From contig MU839831.1 of the NCBI GenBank assembly GCA_030411725.1, positions 806,001-870,000 on the forward strand: a stretch of DNA of 64,000 nucleotides, given 5' to 3'. Every line of letters begins with the position of its first letter. The first letter of the stretch is position 1. This DNA comes from Echria macrotheca (lineage: Eukaryota > Ascomycota > Sordariomycetes > Sordariales > Schizotheciaceae). A model generated the notes under the pieces. The model searched no databases and was not told the DNA's origin. It saw nothing but the letters and a program-made list of their open reading frames with translations. The position numbers and the translations under genes were made by a program. Shown piece by piece: positions 22,342 to 36,031 of the stretch.

Positions 22342-25300
22342 TGAGGGGTTCGTTCCAGGATGAGATGCCGGCCTGTCCGTCAAATGCTCTGACATGACAG
22401 ATGGCAGTCGTGCTACGCGTAACAATCAGTGTGACGGACAGGCTGCTGCCGTGCAAGCCGTGCTCCTCCGCCGCAGCGTCACTGGCGGGCTCTCTCTCAC
22501 TGACCGGGCAATTCGGACGGTGAGGGGTATCATGTTTGCGGACCAGAAAAGGCGGCTGGGCATCACCAGGGGTCCGTCCGGCTTCCAAGGATTGTTCACG
22601 GCAGCAATTGCGGAGCAAGAGGCAGACATGGCCTCATTTCCATCTTGGTCGCCAGTGCCACGTCCAGCGCACCCCTCATCGCTGCGGAGCCGTCGGCGAT
22701 CTTCGTTTGTCCCCAGGCCTTCGGACCCGGGTGCTTCACCGACAATGTGAGTCAGAAAACGATCGACCGCTCCGGTTCTCGCTGGTCGGCGCTTCAGGTT
22801 TTCGTCCAACTCTGGTTCTGAGACCCGACTTCCTCTCACCCACCCTTCTCGTCAAGCACCGCGTCGCGAGGTCGAAGGAGACAAGCGCATCTCTTGATGG
22901 ATGCTTGACACAGTGCTGCCCCGTCCGCCCCAGCTCGCCCGGGCCGGGGCTTCCGGAAAGGCGGCCGGGGCTGAGGTGTTGTGGGTTGTACCGAAAGGTA
23001 CAAGGTGCACATCATCCATCACCACACCATAATAGGCTAGGGCGTCTTGGACGGGAGGGGCCGCACGCGTGCGGCATCTTTTCAGAAGCGGCCTCTGCAG
23101 CCCACCGCAAGATGCATTCGCGCAGACGAGGGGAACGCTCGAGGACACGTCGAGTCGCCGGCCAGGACTCTGGCGGAGCCACGACCCAATTCCGAGAATG
23201 ACCAGGTTGAGGCAGCCTCGCTGCTGCACTGCAAACATGCAACGCAACTTTATCAGTGCAGCAGCATGGCCGTGGGTGGAGGAATCGAGGTTGTTCCGGC
23301 GATCTTTTCCGCGGCATTTCTCCTTGCTGCCGCGAGTTTCGCGCCGCTGTTGCAACCACAACGTCTCCATCCAGGACCTCACCATCGAGGCCAGGACGCT
23401 GTGCAACGGTGGCTGCCATCCCGCGACAACCTTTGCCCGCGCGGGGTGGGATTCGCGATTGGTTGGATGCTCAGTCTCTAGACATTGTCGAGAGTGCATG
23501 ACGAGCTGATTACGACTCGGTCAACAAACATCCAGCTATTTTCTACCCATGATACTGGGGAGTAATAAGCGGGGCCCGGATCGGGATGCCAGCGCAGCAA
23601 CAAGACACCACCCCCGTATGCGACCCAAGCCCGCAACCTCACATCACGGCCATCAGCCATGCAATGCCAGTTTCGACAGTTCGGTCTGTTCCCCGCACGT
23701 ACAACTACTGTGTAGGTCAGGTCATGCTGCAACAGGCTGGATCCGGTAATGGGAAAGCTGGCAAACAAGCAGCAGCTCCAGGGACACGGAAACACACAAT
23801 GCCCGATAATCAGACGCAAGGCGATGCGCCTCGCTGCGTCAGGAACTTCATCTGCCGGAAGGAGGCGAGACCCTGGCAAGCCCTTGAGGCTGATCTAGGT
23901 ATTCCTTGATCACCAGAAATGTATTAGTGCTTTGCAGTCGAGTTGGCTGGAGGTTGTGCCCCTGAGTTGGAAAGCACATCACCCGGGGCCGGGTCCCTGA
24001 ACGGGTGGAAGCCCGGAAGTCAGGGCACCGGTCGCCGGCCAGCTCTCAAGGTGCGAATGTAAGGCTCGGGAGTGGTGATCTATTGAGATTGCAGGTTTCA
24101 AAACAGACAATCTCCCTTGGAGGCCCACGGCGAAGGAACTGAAAACGGTACGCTGCAGCAACCCAGCATCCTCGTGGATCGCAGGGTGGTGTCAAAACCG
24201 TCGGCGCCCCCCCCTAGTGCAAGCCTTTGGCGCTTTGACCTGCTGCACATCATTTCCGGCCTGTGCAGCATGACTGGGATATGGGTCGATCGCCGCTGGG
24301 GACAGCAAGACCCTGTAGACGTGTTTCACCTGGAGGACGACGTGGACGCCTTCGAGCGACGACAGCGAGACGGGCTCGAAAGGAGAGCCGCGATAAGAAG
24401 ATCGGTCAACGGGTCTCAGAGTGGAATCCGACAGCAAGATTACGATAGCTTCGAGCTGCCCGAATCCCGGCTGATATGAGGATCAGGATGGTAAATCTCC
24501 AAGATGGATGGATCACTAGTTACTGGGCTTCACGTGGAACATTTGTCCCCCATCTCGGGGTGATGTGGGCTGGTCTCACTATCTGACTTAGAGTACAGTG
24601 CTCTAACCGGCCATATTGGGGCGCTGGCTACCAGTTGCGCGCAACGAGGTCAGGGGGCAATCAAATGATGGGCTGGTGTTAAAGCTTTGCAATGGTCCGC
24701 GAAAAGGTTTCGCCGGATATTCGCTCGGCGAGTCGTTTCAGCGAGACAACCAATCGAGAGCTCCACGGGGAGGTCGTCGTACCGTCTGGGATACCCCTCC
24801 TGACGATCATGAAAAATCGACATCGACCAGCGAATTGCGGGACGCGAGCACCAAGCAGCAGCTTCCCAAGAGGGGGGGTTTCATTGAGGGAAATATCATC
24901 AAGTTCTGCATGCACTCGGGACGCAGCATGTCTGCCTGCCAATCAACGGCTCGATAAGCTCTGTTGAAGATGGTTTGGTATGCCCAGAGGTAAGCCAAAG
25001 CCGACTTCCGTCTTGAGCGTTGCTTTTCTAGAAACTTTCTCTTTCCCCTGGTGGGTTCCACCCTCCGCCTCCGCAAATGGGGCCCCTGTTCACCCCTGCA
25101 AGCCCCTTGGGCGGACGGTCGTCGGAGTGGGTCGAAATGACGTAGCCGCACGTGGTCAGAACCTGGTTGATTCCTCAGCGCTGGGAAGGGGCAGCCAAGC
25201 AGCCGAGCTTGTTGGATTCAAGTAGGGCCGGAAGTTCGGCATGTTATGGTACGACTTTGATCTCCATTGCCATCTGTCAGAGAAATCGATATCCAGCTCC

Positions 25301-28300
25301 TTCGCACCCCAACGTTCCCCCATCCACATGATATCGAAAATACAACCAAATGCCTGTCTTAGCAGCGTATAGCACCGTGCGGCACATCGGCGGACTGGCG
25401 GTACGCGCTGATGCTGGAATGGGTGCGGAGTAACTGAGGTACTCTACATGACAGTGTTGTCGCTGCAGCTGACGAGATTAACATTGGTGTAGTAGGTATA
25501 TTCGACTGGGCCTAGACCAAGCCACCACGACGACGTGTCCATCCCGATAGAACCCTTTCAGCAGCCATGCGAGCCAGAGATGCATAGCATCGTATTTCTC
25601 AAAAGACCATACCCCCTGGTTGCAGAGCATGGCTACACGGTAAGCCCCTGCTTGTCTAGCATGGGATTCGTTTCCTCCTCGTGCAGAAACGTTGTTGACA
25701 CCACCCCAAGATCCCTATCGATTCGTAAGGGCCTTGGTCAGAGGATCTACTGTTGCCTGCCGGCACGCCGTCAGGGCATAGCCCTTTCTGGAAATTGTAT
25801 CCCATCGTCAGCTCCCCACAACCACTATGGAGATTCTGTCAGGAGATGGGAGGCTGCAGATGGCTTTGACCTTTCGGCGAGACATATGCAATCATCAGAG
25901 ACCAAAGACTAAAGTTGGTCTCCCCGGGCGCCGATTGGCAACGACTTAGCAACGCTTAGGGGATGGAGGGCGGCGACGAGACGCGACTTGCAGACAGACG
26001 TTGGGGAAGTGTCGAACGCCTGGGGCCAACGCACATCCGCCTCAGTAATCAATCCTTCTCGGCGGGCACTGCCCCTTTCTGGCAATGGTGCAGAGAGACA
26101 GTCGGAGAGAGAGGTGTGAGGGTGTGTCATGGCAAATTGCGAGACAGATGGACCAGCACCGAGAGCTGCTGGCCGGTCCCTTTTTCGGCCTGGCGCAGAC
26201 GCCTCGCAGATCAGAGCGTTTGGGACTTTGTTTTCTCTCGGCTGGCCGCGCCTTCCCCGACCAGGTCGGCCCGCACGGGAAGTGCAATACGTTAGGAGAT
26301 GTCAGGCCGCGCCTTCCCTGCCGCGACGCCGACTCCGATGCCCGACCTGCGCCTGCCGTCTAAGTAGACAGCAGTTCCATTCGATTGCGTTCCGGTCAGA
26401 GAGGCCAAGGGTCAGGATTCCATTTGGCGGTGAAACTGCGTTCTGACGCATCTCTCTTCTCTTCATAAGCCTTTCCAGTCAGATCTGTCCAGGTTCTTTT
26501 GCTTGTCTGCCCCCCGCCTTTGGCTTGAATCCTTGATCGCTCAGCAGCAACCGTTTTGCCCTATTGGCGGAACATCCCGCTTGTTCCCTCCTGGCCGTTA
26601 AGGTGCCGTGCTGTTATGGTCTGCCTTGCTCTCTCTAAGCCCTGCGAAATGCAAGTGATGCAGCGTCTTGATCTGGGTTGGTGGTCAGACGGCAGGTACG
26701 AAGTTTGGACGGTGGGAGACCGATCTACCGGGCTTTTGTCTCGTCGCTGTCGGTCTTCTTACTTGACCTGATCAATTCGGTACCGTGCAGCAGCAGAGTT
26801 GCCAGCTCACCTCGACGACGCCGGTTGCTGACCATCCCTGCGGCCGTCTGCTCCGCGTTTTCCATGCACATATGGCGATTTCCTGACGCGCACTTGGTCT
26901 CCGCACAGCAGACATGGATTCCTCTGGCCCTGGCGAGCCAGCTCGACTCGACGGTCGGTGAGGCGCCACCGAAATGCACCACAGGCTCCGACTCGAGCTT
27001 CCCCTCTCGTCGCCAGGCTCGGGTATCCAATGGTTCGTATATGTGTGTTACCTGACAGATCAAACATGACAGGACCCCTCGCTGCACCTCGCGAGAGCAC
27101 AGGTCGTGGTGAGACGCGGTCGGAAGGTCCATGGTACGAGGCCCGACGACGTCGCTTGCAGGCACAGAGCACACGTCGTGTCCCGTGGATTATCACATGA
27201 GCCTTCGCTCATGAGGTGCTCCCCCATCGCTGCTGACGACAATGGCAACGCAGCGTCCCTCCCACCGGCTTCTGCGCCAATCCGTCGCCTTCAGCCTCAT
27301 GCGTTTGTCAGCCCGTCCGCAATTGTTTAAAGTGACCTATCATTCCCTGGCGTCGCACCGCATTCGTTGGCCGCGTCTCGTCTGGCTCAACACTGCCGCG
27401 GACATCGACATCTCAAGGCGTCAGGAGCTGGCAGCCATCACCTGCACACATAACTGCATTCCTGATTCGACTCGCTGCCGACCCCACACGATGGGATTCT
27501 TCCGAATACCGTTGCAAGGGTGTCTGAAAGGCTCGGAAACTGGACGAGTACCATGCTGTAGGCGGTACCTTGGCCTCGCGACCCCAACAAGCCAGTCCGC
27601 TGCAGACGCAAAGCATCTGGACATTCGTGCATCGGTCGACTGCCTAGTATAAGCGGCAGAACCTCGGTCTGCCTGCAGCATCTTCCGTGTTGGCCCAAGA
27701 CGGCTCTCACCTTCCTGCGACCACAGCACAGCCCCTGGGGAATTGCACGGCGAGCGAGCCACGTCAGAGGCAGAGGGAAGGTCATCCAGCTCCACGCTGT
27801 CGAAGCGACAGGTCAAACGGGCGTGAGGCTGCCATCAGTGCCATTCGTCGGGCTGGTCAGCCTCGGCTTGCCTTCCTCTCGAGTCTCGGGAGCAACCGAG
27901 ATGTGAAGATCACTTTGCTTTTTTTCGGGCCCAGGACGGGAGCACGGGGAGGCCCTATTCTTGCATCTCTAGCCGAGCCTCCCGAGGCGGCTTCCCCCCT
28001 CGGTATCCACGTCAGGGCTAGCCATGCCATGGGAAAGACTACTGGTCGCCAGAAATTCCACACACCGGACATGCCTTTGACTGCATTTTAGTTTCGGCAA
28101 TCGCACCTCTTCTAACAACAGCCACCCCGATCGGGCTGTCAGCTGCCGGCCACCCTGGCCCATCAGCACCCGGATGTTTGGCGCTTCGGAGCTCGGGAAC
28201 GGAGGCGGGGTCCCCACTTTGCTTAACCTCCGCCTTGTTTTTTCGGCGTGGAGTTATGAGATAGCCACGCTCCTCGCAGGAGGAGTCGCTGCTCTGGGTT

Positions 28301-31300
28301 GGCCTCGGCGAGATAAGGCAGTCCTGAGTCGGCCACTGCCACTTGTCACCTGCGATACAACGCCAGGGCGCGCCATCCACCCCCAGGCTGTGCCGGCGGG
28401 ATGCGTACCCGCCCGCTCGGGACGGCCAGGCAGCGACCAAAGGCTGGGTTGGATGTGATGGGGTCGCCTGGGTTGGCGATCAGTGCCGCAAATCATCCCA
28501 TCACAAACATAGGCCGCCGTAGCGCCAAACCAGCCGGCTGCTCGTCGTCGAGTGGGATACGCGCGGGATCCGACATGCACCGAGGATCACACTGCTCGCC
28601 GTGTCGTTTCCCCAATGCCCTCATTGCCGTCGCTGGCCGGGATGACCATGTGTAGGGTCTGGCGGTGTATGCATACCTGCTCAATATGTTGAAAAATGCC
28701 AAAAAGGTGCCGTTTCAGGCCCAAAATCTCACCGACGACACATCACTTTTCGTGTTGACTCCGGACCTTGTGAGCCAGAAGGTGCTGCTTTTTCGGGAAG
28801 CGAGACAGTGGGGGTCATCCCAAAGTGTCGCGTGTCGGGAGGCTCGGCGCAAGGGAGAGGCACCGAATCTGATAGCTGGGTAGCCTCGAGGTAGGGGCTT
28901 TGCATCCTCATTCCGTTGTTTTGTCCTCTGCCAGTCCGCCCTTTGGTGGTCTCGGCCCACCTCGAGCGTCACGACGTGGTGCCTATTCTGTCTTTGGCTG
29001 CAACGAGCCGTCTTGCAGCGATTGCCTCATTTGTTCAAAGCGCCGCGGGGTATAAGTCAGCAGCGGCAGCAGACTACATTGGTCCAAGCCAAATGAGGCC
29101 GGCGAAGGTAGCGATCCCGTCTCATTCTGCGATCCCGTCACATGCGGACTGCTATATTATTACCATGCTCTGGGCCTGAAGGAGGTCGGATTACTGTGTT
29201 CCCCGGCCAAGGTAGGCAACACAAAGAGCGGTCAAGCCTTGGGTTCGGTGTTCTTTTTCGTTTTGTTCCATCGCAACCCACCAAGAAAGTGTTATACCCG
29301 TCCTCTTTTGACGCATCGTGAGTCTTACGGGGTGATGGATCAGCTTTGGGGTTTGGTCTCATGACGTGGTATGGGACTTTTTTGTTGTTTTTGGTTCTTT
29401 TGTTTTGTCATTGCTGTGAAGTGTCTTTTTTGTTCCGGGGTTGCGGGGAGAAAATTGACGTGTCGGCACGCGCTGGGATTTTGGAGTCGGGAAGTGAGGT
29501 AGGTGGGTAGATGGGTGTAGGTGGACAGGATGTGGACACTTGCTGGTACAAAATTGGACTGGTACATGTTGTGTACTCGTAGCTGTAGGGGATTCAGATG
29601 CAGCTAGCCGTGAGAAGAGAGGGATAGACGCGTTGATGGGCTCAGCATTTGGACGGAGAGCTTGGGGTGGCTTTGGGCTTTTTACGAGGGATGGTTCAGG
29701 GGTCGCCGTTGACCCTTTGTTCCTCTTTGCTTGGTAGCTCACGCTCGATGGAGAGCTGTGGGTGTGGTGTAGCACTGCTCTGGCGATGACCAGACGGGGA
29801 GATCCGGACCTGCCCGAGGGTAGGGAGGTAAAAGTTCCGATGTCGGCAACTCAGTACTCTCCTTGACAACAACCAGCACGTGTCTGCCTTGTTTCCCTTT
29901 CGTACGGGGATGAGGTTTGCTCGGCTCGTATGGTCTTGATGACTTACAGAAGCGTAGATGAGTGCTGGTGATTACACAAGCCGCCAGACAGGCTTAACTA
30001 CGAGTACGAGGGGCGAGATATCACATCGAAAAGTGCTACCAGTGCTGTGGTGTTTTGTCTCTATTATGTGGTCTTTGATGTCTTGTCGGTTGCTTCGATA
30101 TCCAGATAGCATCTGAGTTCCGGTGGCCTGGCAGACACAACCTGGGAAGAATAACATTTACACATGAAGGCAGAAATCCCGGGTTCATATTATCTCGAGC
30201 ATGGAAGTCCAGGCAGGTATCGTTACATTGTATCCAGACAGCTCACCTCCTCGATACGCCAGAAGCCCGAATACCGGCGCCAGTACTCACAACATCCTCG
30301 AACTACCGGCCCACCTAAACAGGATCCTCGACATAAAGTATCAGATACAACGAGCGAACCAGGAGAACATCAAATAAAATCTCTTAATAAGAGTGGGAGA
30401 TGGTAATGCCGACTCTAGCCACTATCCCGACCAATGCCGCTCACCTCCGTTTTTTTCTTCTTCTGTTTACATTATTAGCCCCAAGACCAGAATTCTTTAT
30501 CTCTCCCCCCTCCAAACTAATAAGGAAATTAGTCACTTGAACATGTCAATTTTTTTTCTGCTTTGGTGTCCGTGGGGGAACGCACACTAGGTTGCACCAA
30601 GAGTCTAACTAAAATGAAAAATGGTGAAAAAAAAATTAGGGTGGCAAATTATCGCTCCTTTCCTCAACAACAATCCCCCTATGTACCTTAGCTTTGACGC
30701 CTTCCAAGAACGACAGGACGGGCGACGCAAGACATGGCTCATTTAGGTCACAGCAGCTCGCAGGGGCTAGCAGATTAGACTAGACTAGCTTGGCAGGTAT
30801 CTGTACTTTTCACATTACTGATTTATGACGGTCCGTTTTTACCAAACGAGATTTTTTGTGAACTTCAGCAGGGGAGAGAGAGAGAGGGAAATGGGACAAC
30901 GCAGAACAAAAAAAAAAGGAGGTGCGATATCGGAGGTGGATTTTTGGATCAACGACCACTCAGGTACACACCCCCCCTTTTTTTGTTTCCGTCTCTGCTG
31001 CTGTGTATCGGTTTATATTAACTGTCAACATTCTTATTCATGAAATGTATATTATATACGTTCGTTGAGATACGCTTTTCTTTCGTATCTGTTGAGGTGA
31101 TGTTTTTTTCAGGGCACGGATTTGGTCTTTGCGGATTCCGTACCTTGTAGTCTGTGTATAGACAATCTCCTAGATATCCCTCCTGAATATTCTTCAAAGA
31201 TACCTGTGTTGCTCTACGCGGTTGAGGATGATTTCGCTCAGCTGCCGTGAGACATGATAGAAAGAAAGAAAAAAAGGGCTGTCTTGATACGGTCGAAAGA

Positions 31301-32132
31301 GAATGACCGAGATCCTCCCAGGAACCAAGCAACCCAAAGCAACTTCGAAACTTCCCTAGAGAGAAAGAAAAACCAATCCAGTCCTCCTCCCAAAACCCAA
31401 CATCATGACCATCTCCCTAGCTATCACCAACTTTATATCGTACAGACACCACCAGAACCACCAACAAACTGACATGTGATCCCAAGATCCCCAAGATCCC
31501 AAATACACCAAAAAAGGTGGCAAACCCAGTAGTACCCCGTACCCCGACTCGTACTCCATGCGGACTGCGGAACACCCCGTAGGATCTCTCCCGCCCGCCC
31601 GCCCGTGGTGAATGATCCATCGCATCGGACGGGAGATAAACACTGACGAAAAAAAACACGGGCAAGTGCCGGATCGGCGACCGGGATCCGATTCCCAACC
31701 ACACATCAACATCACACCACAACACACCACACCACACTTACAACTACCTACCTAGATATTCACACCGTCACAGTTCAACAATTCGACACATACATACGCA
31801 CACACCCCGAAATATTATAACATAGAGAGAGAGAGACACTCTAGAACTACATCGGTACCAAACAAAGAGAAAAAAAGATGATGAAATAAATCAGCCCAAA
31901 TCAGTCCACACCGACAACCGACAGATGCACACACTTCCTCGGACACTCGGGGAATACAACATTATCAAAACAGTACCGTAAAAAAAAAAGGGAAAACCCC
32001 TCCTTCTCCTACCTTAGTCTAGGTCACACAGCATCGATCGAGCAGCAGCAATATGTTCCACACACACATACCACATACCCCCTTCCCCCTTCCCCTCCCT
32101 TCGACCTTCCCTTCGACCTTTTTGCCCTGTGT

Positions 32133-32224
32133 CTATACCAGTTCCCTGTACCAGTTGCCTGTTCCCTGCTGCCTATACCTGCACCAGTTACCTGTACCAG
32201 CTCGCCAGCTCGCCAGCTCGCCAG
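32133..32224. repeat. Imperfect tandem repeats CCAGTTnCCTGT / CTCGCCAG
   Basis: Repeated TACCAGTT-CCTGT-like units run into three exact CTCGCCAG units at 32201-32224. Just upstream (about 32080-32120) is a CCCTTCC/TTCGACC pyrimidine repeat. Confidence 0.6.
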
Positions 32225-33196
32225 TTTTTGCTTGCTCGCCTAATTTCAGGGGGTACGTACGTACTACAAGCAGAACATCAATGTTTGCCTCCTTCTCCCC
32301 CTCCTGCATATCTACTGCATAGAGATACAGGGACCTACCTACCCAGAAATACCCCATCCATAGATAATCCTACTACCTACCAACCTGCCCACTTATCGAC
32401 CCACAACCAAGTCGTACAACCTCGAGTCCACGCTATCAAGACACGACACCGTGGGCCGCTCGAGTCCACGCTCGCGCAACGCAACACAAACAGAGAGAGA
32501 CAAACAGACAAGACAGACAAGACACATGAACAGGAAAAAAAAAAAACTCAAGATAATGCAGGTTGCCAAGCCAAGGCAAACGTACAAGGCAAAACCCCTC
32601 CCACCGTGAGATCGAGCATGCCCCCCGTCTTGTGTACTCTACCTGCAACTACCTGACATGGACAAACTACCGCTACAAACAATGACGTTCTGATGACGGT
32701 ATGTGAGACACCATTTTGCCCGCCGGCATGGCCCTGGGACAGACTCGTGCTTTTGCTCAACCTCGCCATTGTGCTAATGCGCTCTTTTCCCTCAAAACCC
32801 ACCGGTGCATTCTTGCGCGCCGAGGTCCGATGCTAACGAGACCGGCCAGAACACACAGTAATGTGGCGGGCTGGCCCCGCGTGTCTTGGTCCCTCGATTC
32901 GGTCAACAGTCAACCAATCGCTACTCCCGTGTAGCGCCATAATCCTGGAGAGTTGAGACATTGTGCGATCGGATGGAGCCAGCCACAGCCCAGCGATCAC
33001 CTCCCCAAAAATCTCGGATCCCAGCCGAGATCCCAAAGGAATCTCCGACGACTTGCCTCCGACGCTGCGTCTCAGAACTTAGTCGACGATCTAGAGTATC
33101 ATTCCACCGCCCCACCCCAGTCTCTTCTCCCCGCAGACCGAGCTGCAACCAACACACCACGCCAACTGAGACATGGCGTCGCCTTAGCCCACCCGG

Positions 33197-36031
33197 TCAG
33201 TATCCTCGCGGCCGTGGATTCTGTGTAATCTCCCTAACCACTTCCCTCGTTCTCGGGTTGTCTTCGAAGCTCATGTTGATGAGGTCCAACACCTCGTCAA
33301 CCGTAAAATAGAGGCTGAGGTCGGCCTCAAGCCATAGCCAGAGGAGATCCTTGAGATTGCTCTGAAGCACCTCAGAGAGGAACTGAAGTCTTAGCCACGA
33401 GGCGGCATATTGGGCTGTTGTGGGTACTTCGTCGGCGCTGGCTTTCTGCCGTTGACCCGGGCTCAGGAACCGGCTGGGTAGGAACAAGTCATCCAAGGCC
33501 GTGACCAAGGAAATATAGTTGGCAATGTTATAAGCTTCCTCCTGTCCGATAGACGTCAACTCCATAACATCCGAGATAATCTTGGAGGCGACAGCGTCCA
33601 CCAGAGAGCCCACCGCTTGCTGCCATGTCGAGCGCGACAGGATGGTTTCCCATGCGATTGCCATGGCGCGCACGCGTGCGACGGCGAGCGAGATGCAATT
33701 CTCAATATCATCCTGCTGCATCAAACTCTGACTGCCTAGGTCCGGTTAGCAACCACACCAATCTAGAACAGGCCAAAACTCACCACCTAGAAGATCGTTC
33801 AGGACCGTCTTTTGTACATTCAGTTCATTGCTGTAAGCACGGTTCGCAAAGTTTTGCAATGACTTGATGTCGCCGTCCAACCGCAGCATGTTGCGAGCCT
33901 TTGCCGTGATATCATCACGTCGCTTCCACTCGGCAACAAATTCCGCTAGCTGTTCTGCGAGGTAGGTTGCGTCGTTGTATAAATACCTAGCTTTGTGTTA
34001 GCGATCGCTGGATACAACAGAACACGCTCTTACATGATGCCACCGATATCCGCCGTGTAATAAGTAGGGGAGATGGCTCTGAACATGGCCAGAATATGTG
34101 TCGGAAGACCGAAGAGCCCAGCTGCCGCTGCAGCAACAGGGCTAGAAGCAGAAGCGTCGCCTGTCAAGGAAGCACCATCCTCAGCCAGGGCTTGGATAAG
34201 ATCCAATACAGGCTGTGGCATTGATGAAATGTGGTAGGTTTCCTTAATCGTCACTTCCCTAGACTCTTGTCCAACGGCTGGTGCGGAACCTATATCTTTT
34301 GGTTCTTCTGCACTGACTTCCTTGCTTGCTTTGTCGGTCCATCCCCAGGCTATCGAGGGGTCCTCCTCGTCGGCTTCGCTTGGTTTGTTTTCCTCCATGT
34401 CTTGTGGTTGATCGACCTCTTCGCCCCATCCCCAAGCGTCCGTGCCGTCATCATCGCCTCCGGCAGTAGCCTGCTCCGCATCGTCGTTCGCATCATCCTC
34501 CCCCCATGCCGCCCAGCCTTGATCGTCAGCGTCGGTTATGGCTCCGTTCGCGGCGAGTTGTTCGCCCTGTGACTTTGAAACCAACTGCTTTTCAACTCTC
34601 TCGACTTGTCGGGGTTGCCCGATGCCCCGGGAAAGCTTAGATCGAATAGACTCAAGAGCAGCCTCTCTGCACTTTGATAGCCACACTCGTGGGGCGCTCT
34701 CCGTCCACTCATGCAGTTCGCCCAAGTTCGAGAAGCCCAAAGCCTTGACGACAGTGTAAAAGTCCTTAGCTCTTGCAATGACATCCTCAAAAGCGTCCAT
34801 ATCTCGAATCGAGAGCGGAACCGCCGAGTCAAGCCAGACCTTGGTGATATTGTGAATCATTTCGGGAAGAAGACTCGACGAAATGGTCTCGACAAGATCC
34901 GGAGGTAGTTGTAGGACAAGGAAGGTGAGAACTTTCTCTAGATCAGCAAGCAGAGATTGCACCTTCTTGTCAGAGGTCCCTTGGATCTCGAGTACACCCT
35001 GGCAGCCGTGTCAGCAGCTACAAACTGGGCGAGGCATAGGAATACTCACACCATTGACGCGGACCGCAGGCAATTGATCTTGCCCGATATCCATCCTAGG
35101 AAGAATGATAGCCTTATTGATATCATCCCATAGGCGACGCGTCCGCTTGTCCACCTCTCTATATGCCTTAAGACCAATGACGGCATCTTCGAGGCTCATA
35201 GGCTCATCTACATCCGGATTAGCCCTCTTTCAAACAGCAGCGTTTCCACGCTTACCTTCTCCTGGCTTGCCAATAGAGACCCTCTGGTTCTCGACGTCGA
35301 CATGGATCAGCGAGTCCCATACATGATCAAACACCTGATGCACATCCGACTTGAGCTCAAAGGCTCTAACATCTAAAAGTCTAAGGGTACGGCAAGACTT
35401 GTTCACCGGTATGTTGTCGATTTCCTTCCATGCTTCTATCAGCCGTGTTAGTGTCTTGGACGAAGGGTACTGAACGTGTACTCACTTTCAAGTAGATGCA
35501 AAGCGTCCAGAATACGACGCTCATCACGAGCCTGCTCGACCAGATCCAAAGTCTTATTGACAGTTTTGATACCACTGAGAGCCTCCCGAACCTGACGGTT
35601 GTAATTCAGCTCGCGAGCAAGGAATGCCGCCCTTGCCTCTGCCTCTTCTATTGTCTTTCCTGATACGATTGGCGTATGGGATTTCTTGAGGATATCGTTG
35701 GCCAGCTCCTTGGAACGGATGATATCGTCTTGGACAGACTGGGCATTCGCTCGCCATGATCGGACATCTCCAGCCGTCTCCTCGTTGATGGCGTGCACCT
35801 CAGCCTGTGGAACGCCCGTCAGCAAATTATCCCGACGCTGCAACGCTTCAGGTTCAGGAATACCTGGAGCTTGGCCTTGGCGGCCGCAAGGGCTTCGATG
35901 GCGGATGGCAGGCCGTTGGAGTCGATGGGCAACGTCGAAGTGGATTCGTCGGGAAAAGAGCCGTTGACGGCAAAGTCAACAAGGGCTTGAGCAACCTGCC
36001 CAGGGGTATTATACGCCGGTGGTTGGCTCAT
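33197..36031 (-). CDS. ZW10/Dsl1 family tethering protein
   Basis: Subunit of the ER tether (Dsl1/NRZ) that captures COPI vesicles; in animals ZW10 also acts at kinetochores. Seven exons: 36031-35864, 35804-35486, 35432-35256, 35207-35050, 34998-34034, 33986-33784, 33735-33197; introns 47-59 bp; phases all close, 842 aa. The N-terminal half is helical (EEAEARAAFLARELNYN, then LLETWKEIDNIPV). The C-terminal domain (about 590-842; YLYNDATYLAEQLAEFV, RVRAMAIAWETIL, FTVDEVLDLINMSFED) is the part by which I recognise the family. Between them (about 430-500) is an acidic stretch with three tryptophan pairs (WAAWG 436/439, WGW 463/465, WGW 492/494), resembling the COPI-binding lasso of yeast Dsl1. 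The product is therefore more likely a Dsl1-type trafficking tether than a kinetochore protein, though databases would probably name it ZW10. Confidence 0.88.

Larger units (their letters stand above)
16204..33196. other. 17-kb interval without recognisable genes
   Basis: From the plc1 start to the 3' end of the ZW10/Dsl1 gene. Open frames are many but overlap on several frames, are Arg/Ser/Pro/Cys/His-rich, often lack an ATG (for example the 260-residue frame at 16564-17346 and the 221-residue frame at 22536-23201), and none shows a domain. Composition is similar to other intergenic DNA here and not AT-rich. Pyrimidine-rich, leader-like tracts occur at about 17935-18060, 21600-21725 and 26440-26560. 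The part from about 29340 to 32650 is richer in homopolymers and simple repeats. No tRNA, rRNA, transposase or reverse transcriptase seen. It may hold regulatory DNA or non-coding transcripts. Confidence 0.6.

Noticed and set aside
22536..23499. Overlapping frames of 221 (plus) and 215 (minus) residues
   Set aside because: The plus frame starts with TTG and lacks an early ATG. Both have noise-like composition and contradict each other on the same DNA.
24586..24625. tRNA-like string GTGCTCTAACCGG
   Set aside because: No matching acceptor stem, D arm or B box nearby.
16204..33196. RIP-mutated transposon relic
   Set aside because: The interval is not AT-rich, has no transposase or reverse transcriptase remnants, and no terminal repeats could be found by eye.
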